Assembly: GCF_047663525.1 (NCBI RefSeq)
Contig: NC_092590.1
Span: 15,086,001-15,150,000, forward strand
Direction of reading: 5' to 3'
Length of the DNA stretch: 64,000 bases
Source: Anas platyrhynchos
Taxonomy: Eukaryota > Chordata > Aves > Anseriformes > Anatidae
Shown here: positions 11,726-23,800 of the stretch, piece by piece
Layout of the letters: every line of letters begins with the position of its first letter
How positions within the stretch are numbered: the stretch's first letter is position 1
The notes under the pieces: generated by a model
What the model was told of the DNA's origin: nothing
Database searches by the model: none
What the model saw: only the letters and a program-made list of their open reading frames with translations
Translations under genes and position numbers: made by a program

Positions 11726-11856
11726 TCACTTGGAACAAGGGCTGATCACAGTAGGAGTGGGGGGGTAAACCAAGGCAACATTAACTCGCTCGCTGCCGTT
11801 CTTGGGACAGATGATCTCCGTCAGTCCCTCTGGTCTTGGCTGACTCAGCAGCTCTC
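11726..11856 (-). CDS. MFHAS1: MFHAS1 exon 2, C-terminal segment
   Basis: Acceptor TTGTTCGCAG, then codons for ELLSQPRPEGLTEIICPKNG and SERVNVALVYPPTPTVISPC, almost identical to the human C-terminus. Read through, it ends SK then TGA at 11728-11726. However the sequence AA|GTGAGC at 11731-11724 is also a good donor, and the human protein continues for about ten more residues, so 11730 may be the real exon end. Confidence 0.9.
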
Positions 11857-14800
11857 CTGCGAACAAAAGAGAATGAAAACATTTAAGGACTGGCAAGGCA
11901 GCGTTTCCCAGACATCCTTTCTGCACGTCCTCCCCTTCCCCCCACCAAATAAACGTCCCCGATCAGTGCAAGTGGGCGCTGTACGAGGGTTAAGTGCTGC
12001 TGGAACCCAAGCAGGTCTCATCCACGTAACCGTGGGGAACGTCACGGTGCTTACGGCTTGGAGACGTGCTGCTCCCCAGAAAAGGAACATCTGAACATCT
12101 GCCTCCTTCCCTGTCTCTGCTTTGAATCGCCTCACGCGGACGGGAGAGCCCCCCGGGGATTCACAGCATCTAGACGGAGCCTAATGAGGTGGTGGTTTAT
12201 AGCAGTGGGCGTTTTAATTAGGCTTTAGGCAGATGGGATCCACAAGTCTACCTTCAAGCTGCGTGCGAGAGAAGACACCGGCCTGTAGCATCAGCAGGGT
12301 AATTAGCAGGCAGCTGAAGCTACAGATACACGCCTTATTGTTCAGCTCTGCGTCCTACAGCCATGCACGGCCACGAGGCTACCCGAAAACCAGCTGCCCT
12401 GCAGCTCGAGCAGAGGGCTGCTGCACAGACCCTGCCACGACCGCCTTTGGTACATGCCAGGAAGCACTGGTAGGTGTTATTTTTGCAACACTTTCAATGC
12501 TCTTCCTTTAAGGAAGTCTAGGAAGACCTCAAACCAGCCACAGACAAGCATGCCTTCTAAAACCCCTCACGTTATCTCTTGTTTTAGCCCCAGCCAACCC
12601 TAAACATTGTGGCTGTTAGCTGCTGACTCCAGCACTGCAATTTCTGAGCTGTCCCTACCTAGGAGCTGTCCTGCCACAGCTGAGCAGCCAGCGTGCATCC
12701 TTCAGCTGCCCGAGCAGCGTCTAAAAGCAGGTAAAAATACACCAGAGGATTCCCCTCTTGCTGGGCACGCTCCCGACAGCTGCTGCGGGATTGCTGTTAC
12801 TTCCCATCGGGGCTCGGGGCCACCCTATACCCTGCTGAGTGTGCAAGCCCCAGCTCCCAGCCATGCCCTGTAACGTTACCCCAGCTCTGTGTGCCCATAG
12901 CAGCGGGGGGGGGGCCTCGCAGCACGCGCTCTTCCCCTTCCAACTGAGCTGCCTCGGCTGTTACTGGAGATATTGCCGAGCTGGCAGCTCCCCGCTGCTG
13001 GCACCCTGACGGCACGCAGCCCAGGGCAGTGAGACGGGAAAGCCAGGTGCCGAGATGTACCCAGCTCCGAGAAATGCTCCAAAATGCTCACATTTCCTTC
13101 CCAGTCCTCCTCTAAACCGTAAGTAAGCCCGCACAGGACTGTCCGTACCCACCAGCTGAGCAGCTACCACAAGCTGTCCCCACTACAGACAAAGCAGCTC
13201 GGACCCTCCTTGCTTTTCAGAAAGCACCACTTGGTATTGTCATGCAGAGAGGAGGGTTTGGCAGGAAACAAACACGCACGGCTCCTCAGTTCGGGCTCAC
13301 CCCCACGTCTGCAGCCTGAATTCCCACTTGGTGTGCCTCACCTCACGCCCACGCTCCAGCCCGAAGCGGGAGAGCAGGTTTGAAGCCACCCAGACACGTC
13401 TCCCAGCACAGAATCGTGACAGTATTTGCAATTCAAAACTAAATCTGCACGGCTGCGTCCTCAATTAGGCGAGCTGTCATACATCACGAGCAGCGCTGGG
13501 GCTGCCGAGCACGGCAAGCACAGGGCTCCGTGTCCCAGCCCAGGCTGACAGCCCAGAAGCTGCATTACTGAAAACACCAGCTCCAAAAGGTGAGTCAGGG
13601 AATCAGGCAGCATCACGTGCTGTAAAGGCAGGGCAAACACCCGCTGGAGCTTACACCAGGCCAGTGAAGTGAGACCGGTCTGGCTGCTTGAGCTTTCGCC
13701 CCAGTTTCCATCTCCCCATTTCGGGGATCCTCAGAGGGAGATTTCTCAAGCAGGAGAGATTACTTCAGGGTTGAACTGCAGAAGGGCAGGAACAGGAGTC
13801 TTCAGGGTTGCAGCAGGGAGGAAAAGAATGAATTAAAGGAAGCCCTGCGCTGCCACAGGAGAAAAAGCTAAGGCTTCTGCACGGCTCAGAGGAGTTGCAT
13901 CTGTCCCATGGTCACCCTCCCAGTATTTTGTGCCAGGAAGAGCTCTCTGCAGGACACAGGGGAGGCACTTCTGTTGTTTCCTGTCGTACGCACTTTTCTG
14001 TGTTCTCAGGCACAATTTTGGTTGGACACAAAGTCAGGCCCATCCTTGCTTGGCTGGGGTTTGCAGAGGGATGCCTCCCTCGGAGCCCCTGCCAGCAATC
14101 AGGCCACGCGTGCCGCAGAGCACACTTCAGGACTTCAGGAAATCGCCGTGAAATGCCAGATAGCCCTGACGAATTGGGGTTAGGAGGGAGGCTGAGGGTA
14201 AGAAAAGCGAGCACTTGCAAGGGTGTTCGGTTACCCCGTGCTGGCAGCCAGAGCAGCCGGGCTGTCAGGATACTCGGCTGCCTAACAGGCAGAAGGGTTT
14301 GCGTACAGGGGAGGAAAATCCCACGAAGGCCGCTTGCCTTCTGCTGCACTTTCCACACAGCCCCCAGTGCCATCCTGATGGCATTTCTCATTTCCATGCT
14401 GTCAGTCAGGATCTGGGCTCCACAGGGACAAGCGAGTAATGGATGCGCAGGATCCTGTCTGCGTAGTGCTGCTCACATCCCTCTTGCTCTCCAGCCTGCT
14501 TGGGACCTAGATACACCAGCCGTGCCTCATGACAGGGGCTCATGAAGAGCAAAGTCCATAGCATGAATGGCAAGCTCCATGAGCCTCATGCTGCACTCCT
14601 TGTTTGTAGGAGCTTAAAACGAAACCAAAACCAATCCCAGCACGTGAAGGTGCCCCGACAGAGAGAGCACTGTGGGAAAACCAAGCGAGAAGCAAGAGCT
14701 TCTCACCAGCTAGAGAGGGGAAGGCTGACTTAAGAGGGATAAATACCTTCCTCCTTTCCCATTTAGTGACCGTCAGCCAGTGCTGTCACAGCAGCAGAGG

Positions 14801-17800
14801 ATGCTGACACAGCCCCGTGGTTGCACAAGCTCTGGGGAAGCCTTTGGCACTGGACCGAGCGCACCTTGGGCGGAGAGCTTGGGTGGATGCGTTTCAGATG
14901 CTTCACTCGGCAGGTAAATGAAAGTCATCATTCAGAATGCCAGTTGTTTGCATCCCATTTACATCACAGTAATTTCCCTGGCATGAGTTATTTCAACTCA
15001 TCCCCTGCTAATGCTTCCAAGCAAAGCGCAAAGCTTCCAAGTGCAAAACTTAGAAAATATTATGTTCGTCCCAAAACATCAGTTAGTAATCTTTTCCTCA
15101 GGCCCACAACAATTAATTGTAGTTAGAGCTGAAATTCAATAAAAAAATAAAACAAAAAAGAGTTCCAAACCCAGACTTCTTATCGCCATACTCACAAACC
15201 AGAATGGAGACAGCAGCAGTAAATCATCAAAACAACTCTATCAAAATAGCCATCAGGAACAGCCAGGAGGACGTGAGCCTTCCCACCTCCTTCTGATGGT
15301 ATGAAACCAGCAGCTGAGGGAAACGAAGGATGGCTGGCACCTACCTGAGCCCACACGGGTAGCAGAGCCACCCACCAGGCACAAGAAACCTCTCTGCTCT
15401 TCGTGCACCTCACGAACCACTGCTCACAGGGAGCATCTCTGCCAAGCACCACTGTCACCTCAGCAGCAGATGGGCTGTGAGGAGAGGAGGCTGTGATTTG
15501 TGATGTGAACATGACGACGTTTCTCTGCGCCAGCCTACCAATCTGTTTCAAAGAATATTGCAGCACGAGTAGCCTTCCTCGCCCAGCTTCATCCTCACCT
15601 GCCCTGCCAGGCACTCGGCCCTTGCGTTTGGATGCCTACCTGGGCACTTTGCCCTAGGGAACCTGCTCTGGCAGCAGGGTTGGACCCGATGGTGTCTGGA
15701 GGTCCCTTCCAACCCCTGCAGCTCTGTGATTTCCCAGTGCAGCGGGGCAGGTGGTAGCCACGAGGAAGTGGCCAGAGGTGATAAGTGAACAGGACAGCAT
15801 CAAAAGCTCGGGAAAACAAAAGCAGGGTAAAAGCTGGAACAGAAAACAAGGAATCTGCCAAATTTTGCTGCCCTTCTCATATCTGCCCTAAAAAGCCTCT
15901 TGGAATCAGCAGGCTGCAGCACAGCATTTTCTCAGCTGACTGCAATATGAAGTCATGAAAAATTGATTTGCCTCATTAACATTTTAGGGCCTTATTAGCT
16001 GGAACGAAATTGATTGTCAAGGCATTTTAAGGGCAAGTCACAGCGCAACGAGCTCGGCACGAATTATCCTCAGCCTGGAACAGAAAAAGGTCTGTCACTG
16101 AGTGACCACGTCCAGAATCTACCTTTTGGCTATTTTTAATTCCACCCACCCAACCGTACCTGCCACGGACACTTCCTTGTTCTGCCAAGGCGAGGGACCA
16201 GCTGGAGAGCAAGCTGCAGCCAGCGCCAGCCCGGCTGCTCTCACCCAGTGCCAAAACTCTCTGCAGAGCATCCACCTGGGTACCAGACCCCTTCCAAAAT
16301 CAGTAATCCCAAAGCTCTTATACCCTCTCACGGAGGAGCTGCTGAACTTTCTCTCTCAACCAGACAACTAGCACACCACAGGTCCCACTCAAGGGGCAAA
16401 AAGAGGAAGAGGAAGGGGAGAAAAGAGCCCAAAAGAGTTCTCAAAGCCATTCCTGGGATAAATATAGCTAACAGGCACGGTTTTCCGAGGTTGGTAGGGA
16501 GTTACTAACACTGCTCAGCCTTCTGCTAACTCTGGCTCTCTGTGTTTGGGTCACAAAATGTTAAAAACTGGCAATGTGAAAAGCCTGGAAGGGACCTGGG
16601 TGGTGGGAGGCTTCCCAGACCCAGCTCTGTGAACTGCAGGCAGCTGGTAAGGCAGAAGCAGGTCGCAGCCTGATCGTCTGCTAAATTTAGAGGAGAATTA
16701 GGTGACTCCACGGGACATTTTTCCTTGCAATGCTTTGGAAACAGCACCCAGAAATGGCTGATGTTTCTCTGCGTGCTCCAACACAGTTTCTTCAGTATGT
16801 CCTTAGGTGCAGTGCTTCTTCCTGGTGAGACACAACACGGTGTGGATTTGGCAGTATGCTTGAAGCCACATGGCTGAAATCAGAGCACCAGGACCAGCAG
16901 CCAGCTCTCCTTTTGGCCTTACAGGTTGGGGCTGGTGTTGGCTTTAAAGCTCTGCTGGCGCACGTGGCAGTGCCCAAAGCAGCACTCTAAAAGACATCAG
17001 AGCCTAGATTTCGCTAGGCCAAAGGAAGTAGAGAATGGATCTATTTAAAAATAATAATAAATCTTCCCCATCCATTTGATTCCAAGTATTTCTGTTATTA
17101 CCCAAACCGCTGCCTTTGAAGTCTCAGCGAGCTGCTGGATTTGCACTGCTCAGTGGTCAGGAACAAAGCACTGTCTGTCCTTTTACTATCGAGAGCTTTA
17201 CAAAACCTTTTTCTACTTGTTCCCTTTTCCAGAGAACGAGAACTAATCGTTTACATTTTTTTCCCCAGGAAAACCCCACCATTTCCAATCATTTAACCAC
17301 CCGAACCCTCTTGCTTCCTAACATTCAACCAGGTGACAACTAACAGGTATATATCAAGGTTATAACTAGCTTTTGCTTAAAAACACATTTTCCCAAGTGA
17401 AATTGCCTATTTATGGACTTCTGCATATTGCTTTTGCTTATTTATGGACCTAACATTACAGATTGTTTTACTACCTCTGCTGAAAGCAATTCCTGGCAGT
17501 TTTTATTCTGCCGTTGGAACAGCTTCCAAAAAGATAAGTCGTGCGAGTTCAGGAACACTGGCTTTGCTGCTTCACTCATTGCCTGCTAAACGCCATCTGG
17601 TCTTGGGTTCTCAGGGCCCTAAAATAAACTGCAGCATCCTCCTCCCTCTGCCGTTTAAAAAGCGTTTCTCCCATGGCAGTCACGTTTGCTACTGAAACAG
17701 GAGGGAGCTCTGGGGGCTGCGAAGAACTCGTCAACCTCCCAGGGAAGCAACAGCATTGCCAGGAAAACATTTCACTCTGCCAGAGACCTCAGAAGAGAGG

Positions 17801-20800
17801 ATGAGCAGGACTGGAAAGGTGGGACACTTGCTCTGAAACGCTGTCTAGTGCCCATGGTTCAGACTCTAACCAGGCTGGCTCGGAGGGGAGGTGAAGCAGA
17901 TAGAGCAGCTCAAGATAAAGCCTCTGCAGGTAACCAGGCAAAGCGCTGGCACACGGGAGGAAGAGATGGCAAGGTTCAGAGCTGCTCAGAAGCCTCGTGT
18001 TGGTTTAGGCCACTTTCCACGGGACGATGGCAGAGCCACAGCCAAAGTAAGAGCAACCACACCAACTCACACAAAGCGCTGTTATAAGAAAAGCAAAGCC
18101 CACCCCTCCTTGGATTTTCCCACAAAAGAGCATTTAAAGGGAGGGAGCACTGGCCTGACTAGGTCAGAGGCTGGTTGTGGCCTTGTTGCTCCCCCACACC
18201 TCTCAGCCTCCCGCATTTTTCTTAAACACGCAAGCCAGGAGGCCAGCCCTCCAAGCAAGGCGAAGCTTTATTAAAAATGACTGCTGATTCAAAATGAGTT
18301 TTAAATCCTTTTTGTAGCGATGACCGGATTAACTGCATCTCGCAGCGTTACGCAACGGGGGACAGGGCAGCAAGCAGCACAGCGTGCCATCCTCAAGGGG
18401 CCACGACTCTGCAGCCCCAGCATTCACCTGCAGCACTTTTGGGACAGGGCTTGCTGCAGGCACCCCATGGGAGCACAATCGCGTGCCAGCTTTGCGTGAC
18501 GCAGAATAGAAGAATTGAATTCTTCTTGAGTAGAAGAAGGTGTTTTTGTGACCTAGCTTTCAGCCAGAGGTGCTGTTGCAGTGTAATACTTCTGTCACGC
18601 ACTATCCAAAAGGCAGGTAAGGGCAACAAACCTCTGACCTGGACCCTGGCAGGGAACACACGACAGACAAAGCGTTGTGCCATTACCTGCGGCGAGCTGG
18701 AGGCTTGGCACCGACCAAACTCCAAGTGCCTCCACCCAAGCACCCAGCCTGCCCCCAGGGGAGGCTCAGCTCCCTCCCACCAAGCACACCCAGCCACGCT
18801 CAGCTGTTGGCTTTTAAAAGGAGGCACCTTTCAGCACCCGAGAACTGCAGTGCCAACAACCCATGCAGAGCCAGACTGTGTTACCCAAACCCCAGCATCG
18901 CCATGCCCACCTCAGCACAAAGGTGGATTTTTAATTATTTTTTAAATCAGATCCCAATGCGAATCACTAATTTGAGCGCTGTCTCACCTTGTTTGGCAAC
19001 ATTTTCCTAACATCGTGTTCTGCTTCATTGCAGGCACTCCAGAACATGCCTGTGCGTACGAACACCATGCGCTGGAAGGACTCCCTCTGGGCACACGCGT
19101 GTTCCTCCGGGAAATTACAGGCTGCTCGCTTACTGAGGTTGGCGTGAAAATGTCACCAGGGCAAGATCACAGCCTTCCCCTTCTCCAGTGAGCGAGGCTC
19201 CCTGCCCAGAGCTCCTGAAGCACGAATTCCTGTACAAAGATCTGACTGGACCTGTTGGTGAGGTCAAAGCACACACGGGTTTCATGCCCCATGCAGCCCT
19301 CGGGCACTGTCACCGAGTTGAACAAAAGTATCGGGGGATGCCTGAACTTCCAAAGTGAGGCTCCTATCGGCTCCATTTTCTGTCATGTCTGTCCACTGAA
19401 AGCTTTAAAAAGGTATGAAATAATTTCTTGCTCAGCAAAACTCTGGGGTACTGCAGCCAGCAAGTGACAGCATCTCTTAGAGAATCACAGAATATCCCAA
19501 GTTGGAAGGGACCCACGAGGATCATGGAGTCCAACCCCTGGCACCATACAGGTCTACCCCAAAATTCAGACCTATGACTAAGAGCACAGTCCCAACGCTC
19601 CTTGAACTCCCACACACTCGGTGCCGTGACTGCGTCCCTGGGCAGCCTGTTGCAGTGCGCGACAGCCCTCTCAGTGAAGAACCTCTTCCTGCTGTCCAGC
19701 CTGACCCTCCCCTGTCACAGCCTGACCCCATGCCCTCGGGTCCTGTCACTGGATAGCACTACAGAGAACAGATCGGCGCCTGCCCCTCCACTGCCCCTCG
19801 TGAGGAAGCTGCAGGCCGCCATGAGGCCTCCCCTCAGCCTCCTCTTTCCAGGCTGAGCAGGCCCAGTGCCCTCAGCCGCTCCTCCTACGTCTTCCCCTCT
19901 AGGCCCTTCGACACCTTTGCAGCCGCCCTCAGAGGCCCGGCACTGCAGCACATGAGCACTGCTTCACAGAAACCCACCCTGAATAGATTTAAGCTGTTCC
20001 GTGGTAAAAATAACGGCGACCAAGAAATGTTGTGTCAGCTGACAAGAAAGGGAAGCTCCTTTGGGTAGATTTCCTAAATTTAGCCGCTTTGATGGCTAAA
20101 AAACTCATTTGGACACGAGTTCTCCACACCCAGCGTGCACATTGGTATCTTCAATAAGGATGTCAAAATCTCACTCAGACGAAGAAAGAGGCTGTTCAAA
20201 GATGCAGAGAAACAGGGAGCTAAAAATTCCTCCGGTTACGTAAGGTGTCTGCCTGCCCTGGAAGCCTGCCACCAGGCACCCAGCAGTCCTGCTGGAAAAA
20301 CCCAGCTGCACCCGGCCAGAGGGCAAGAAGCACGGCTCGGACGGCAGGGGAAGCACACACGCGACCCTCTGGCCACAGCACAAAGTTATCTGCAGGAAAC
20401 TCCTCCAGCAGGGATGCCCTGGCACAGCCTGCTTGCTCCTCTGTGGGGACGGAGCACGCTGGCTTCCTGAAGATAAGGCCGAGATGAGGCTTCCCCAGGA
20501 AAGCCAACCTGTCAAAGGGCTTTTTGGGGACTGCTTGGAGCCACGCTGGCCGTCCCAGTTTCGCTGCCTGATCGGTGATGTGGTGGTGAGGGCTGCTGTC
20601 ACCCACGAAGATGAAGAGGGAGGCAAATTAGTCAAACAGCTCCATCCCGAGCCAACCTCTGCAGATTTGGGTGCTGTAGGAACCACGCCGGATTCGTTTT
20701 TCCAGGGAGCTCATCAACAACCCAGCCCTGTCACAGGGCAGGATGTGCCCCTTATCACAGGGCACTGCTCACTCCGTAGTGCTGCAGAGGAAAATATGTA

Positions 20801-23800
20801 GAGGACATGCCCTGTGAGGCATTCAGCACACAGAAATTGTAGGGTTCATTCAAGAGAGAAGTCTTGAGCAAAGTGTGCCGGGATCTTGCACTCCGTTAGG
20901 ACAAAACCCTACAATATTGGTTTGATCATAAAAATGACTCTTCCTGGGCTACGCAAGCATCACCTCCAAGTCACCAGGTGGGAAAAGCAGACAAATAGGG
21001 GCAGGGTTTGAGATTCAGCCTCGGCTTGTTCTGAAGGTTACCCGCCTCTACAATCCAGTTCAATCTGATCCTCTGATCTTCATGCAGTGCTAAGTCCCAC
21101 TTCCTCGCAGAAGTGCCTAGCTCATCCCAAAGCTGTTGCCTGGTTCACGCAGAATGGTCACTTCAAAGAAACCAACGTCACCTTGTGAAGCCTGGAGGTC
21201 CCAGCCCGGTGTCGTGCCCACCCCAAGGAGCCCAGGCCCCAGCTGACACCGCTAAATGGGCACACTGCGTACCCATTGGTATGGGAGAAGCACAGAAAAC
21301 AACCACTGGTGGGAAAAAAAAAGAAAAGAGGGGGCAAAACCAAAACCCACACGTGGAATTAGGGTTACGTACCAAACCACAACCAACACAGGCAGCTCAG
21401 AGCAATGACAGCTCCGTACACTGGCCACAGGCGGGCTGCCCCTAACCACAGCGCCTGCGAGATGCCGCTGACCACTTCGGCAACCCCATCAGCACCGAGC
21501 CTCAGCCATGAAAACACCACAAGTACAACACGGCTTCAGCCTGCTTGGGCACGGCCAGAAACCCTCAGAGACACTGCAGTTGAACACCTCAAGTGAAGTT
21601 CAGCTGCCGCTTTTCTTGGCTTCTCCCAAAGCCAACCAGCCCACGAGCACATCATGGGTCTTGCACCCGTGAAGAGCTGACCGCATCTGGCACCAACCAG
21701 CCCTGCTCCCTCCCTCAGTTAGCCACATCTGCAAGGCAAGGGCACGTCCCACAACCAAGGAGAGGCAGGTTACAGGCCCCACTCAGCTTTATCCTGATCA
21801 TACAAGTGACAATGCCTGATGCTTATGCTGCGTGCAAGACCTGCCCCTGGTTCAGTTGTGCTGTGCCCTTCAGAGAAGCGTAACAGCCCAAACAGATGTA
21901 GCATCTACTTTGGAAATAAGGCATAAAGAGACTCCACCCTCAAATGGGGACAAGGAAAGGCTGCCAAATGCTACCATCATGCTCTACCATCATGCTCTGT
22001 AACCAGCAGGTACTGCTCTACAATTGTTGGTACAAAAGCCCAGCTGCTTGTAATTTAATTAAAAGAACAATTAGACACCTGACATGAGCCCTTCGTTAAG
22101 CAGCTCCAATTCTGGAGCGTCTTCTGAACCTTTATGAGAAAACCAGTCCCACCTGCTCCCTCCTGGCTTCGCACAGGCCTGGAGAGCATGACACATCGTG
22201 CCGGCTCTGCCTCACCATCTCGTGACTCCAGCCCAGCCACCGAGGGAGCTCACGCTTGCTTCTGATCCTGCTGCAGGGATGTCAGGCATGGTTCCCTCTG
22301 GGTCAACACCTGAAGGGAAGGCTCAAAGAGGACAGAGCCAGGCTCTTTTCAGTGCCAGGACAAGAGCTGATGGGCACGAACTAGAACACAAGAAGCTCTG
22401 TCTGAATGTCAGGAAGGATTTCTGTGATGGGTGGGTGATGGTGCGCTGCAACACCTTGCCCAGAGAAGCTGTGGAGGCCTCCAAAATCCTCCTTGGAGAT
22501 CAAAAGCCATCTGGATGTGGTCCTGGGCCACCTGATAGAGGTGAGCCTGCTTGAGCAGGGAGGCTGGGCTCGGTGACACCCAGAGGTCCCTTCCCACCTC
22601 AACCATTCTGCAGCTCTTATGTCCTCTCCGTGCTGATAACTCACAAGAGGGTCAGCAAGGCAGACGGCACTTCCCTCCCACAGGAGAGCTCCTGCTAACG
22701 CTCAGCTTGTCTTGCTCATTACAGCATTTTGCCATTTTTCTGCAGCAGACACAGCCCTTGGCTTTCTTGTACCTGTGTTCATCCAGGCAACTTCAGAGGC
22801 AGGAATAAAAAAAAAAAAGCCACTGGTCAAACATGACCACCCCAAATGGACATCAGACACGAGCTCACCTTGTGCAGAGCACAGCTTGCAAGAACCTGCA
22901 GCAGCCCGGTGCAGAACAAGGTCCTCCTGCCCATCTTTTTATCCAACATCACCCACCACCTCCTCACACACTCCTGGGGACCTCTCAGAGAAGCAGATGG
23001 GCTTTTACAAATCTCTGGCCCAACCCAAGTTAGCAGAATTCACCCCAAACCACTGCACAGAAATTAGCCAGCTCCCTGGTAGCCAGTTGCTATGCTGCTC
23101 TTGGATGTCTTTCACCCTGCAGTAGGCATGCACACGTGTTTTGGCTAACTCCATGGACAGGCCAGCTAGAAATCCACTGCCCTGCAGCCCCTTGAAAGAC
23201 CCCTGCAGCAGCAGCACGAGCTTGCAGGGATGGGTCTTTCTTAGCCTGGAAGGCATCCTTTTATTTACACACAGCGCGAACATAAAATAAAAGGAAAAAA
23301 ATAAAAAAAGCACCAACATTCAACGCAGCACTTACTGGACAAGCAGATGACTGCAGCCTCCAAGCACACAGATTCCAGCTCGGATGCCAGTTCAGTTACT
23401 GATTCACCCAGCCACAAAACCGTTTCAAATGGGAAGACTTCCTTAAAAGGACCCTGCCAAGTCACTTTGAGCCAAGCTTTATTTCGCAGCTTTTTTTGCA
23501 ATAAACGCTCAGGAGACTGAATCCAGAATCTCAACCCTCATTAACCATCACTGAGCAGACACTGCCTCGTTCTCAGAGAATTTCTAGGTGTGCACAGTGT
23601 GCACACAGGCTCGAGAGGGCAGGGAGGCAGAGGAAAAGCAAGGATTACCCCACAGCTCTCGAACACCCAACGTCCCCTCCTGGAAACGGATTCCAGTGAG
23701 AATTTTGGATGCCCACACCACGCGCCATCAGTTGCGTGGAGGACAGCACAGATTGCACAACCAGACGCACAGCCAGGGCCAACTTCCATTTTTGAGCACA

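Noticed and set aside
13895..14545. 216-codon plus-strand open frame in MFHAS1 intron 1
   Set aside because: Overlapped by equally long frames in other phases and on the other strand; no known domain or splice support.
20135..20801. Open frames near 20.1-20.8 kb with a basic stretch
   Set aside because: Open in several phases on both strands, no homology and no splice pattern.
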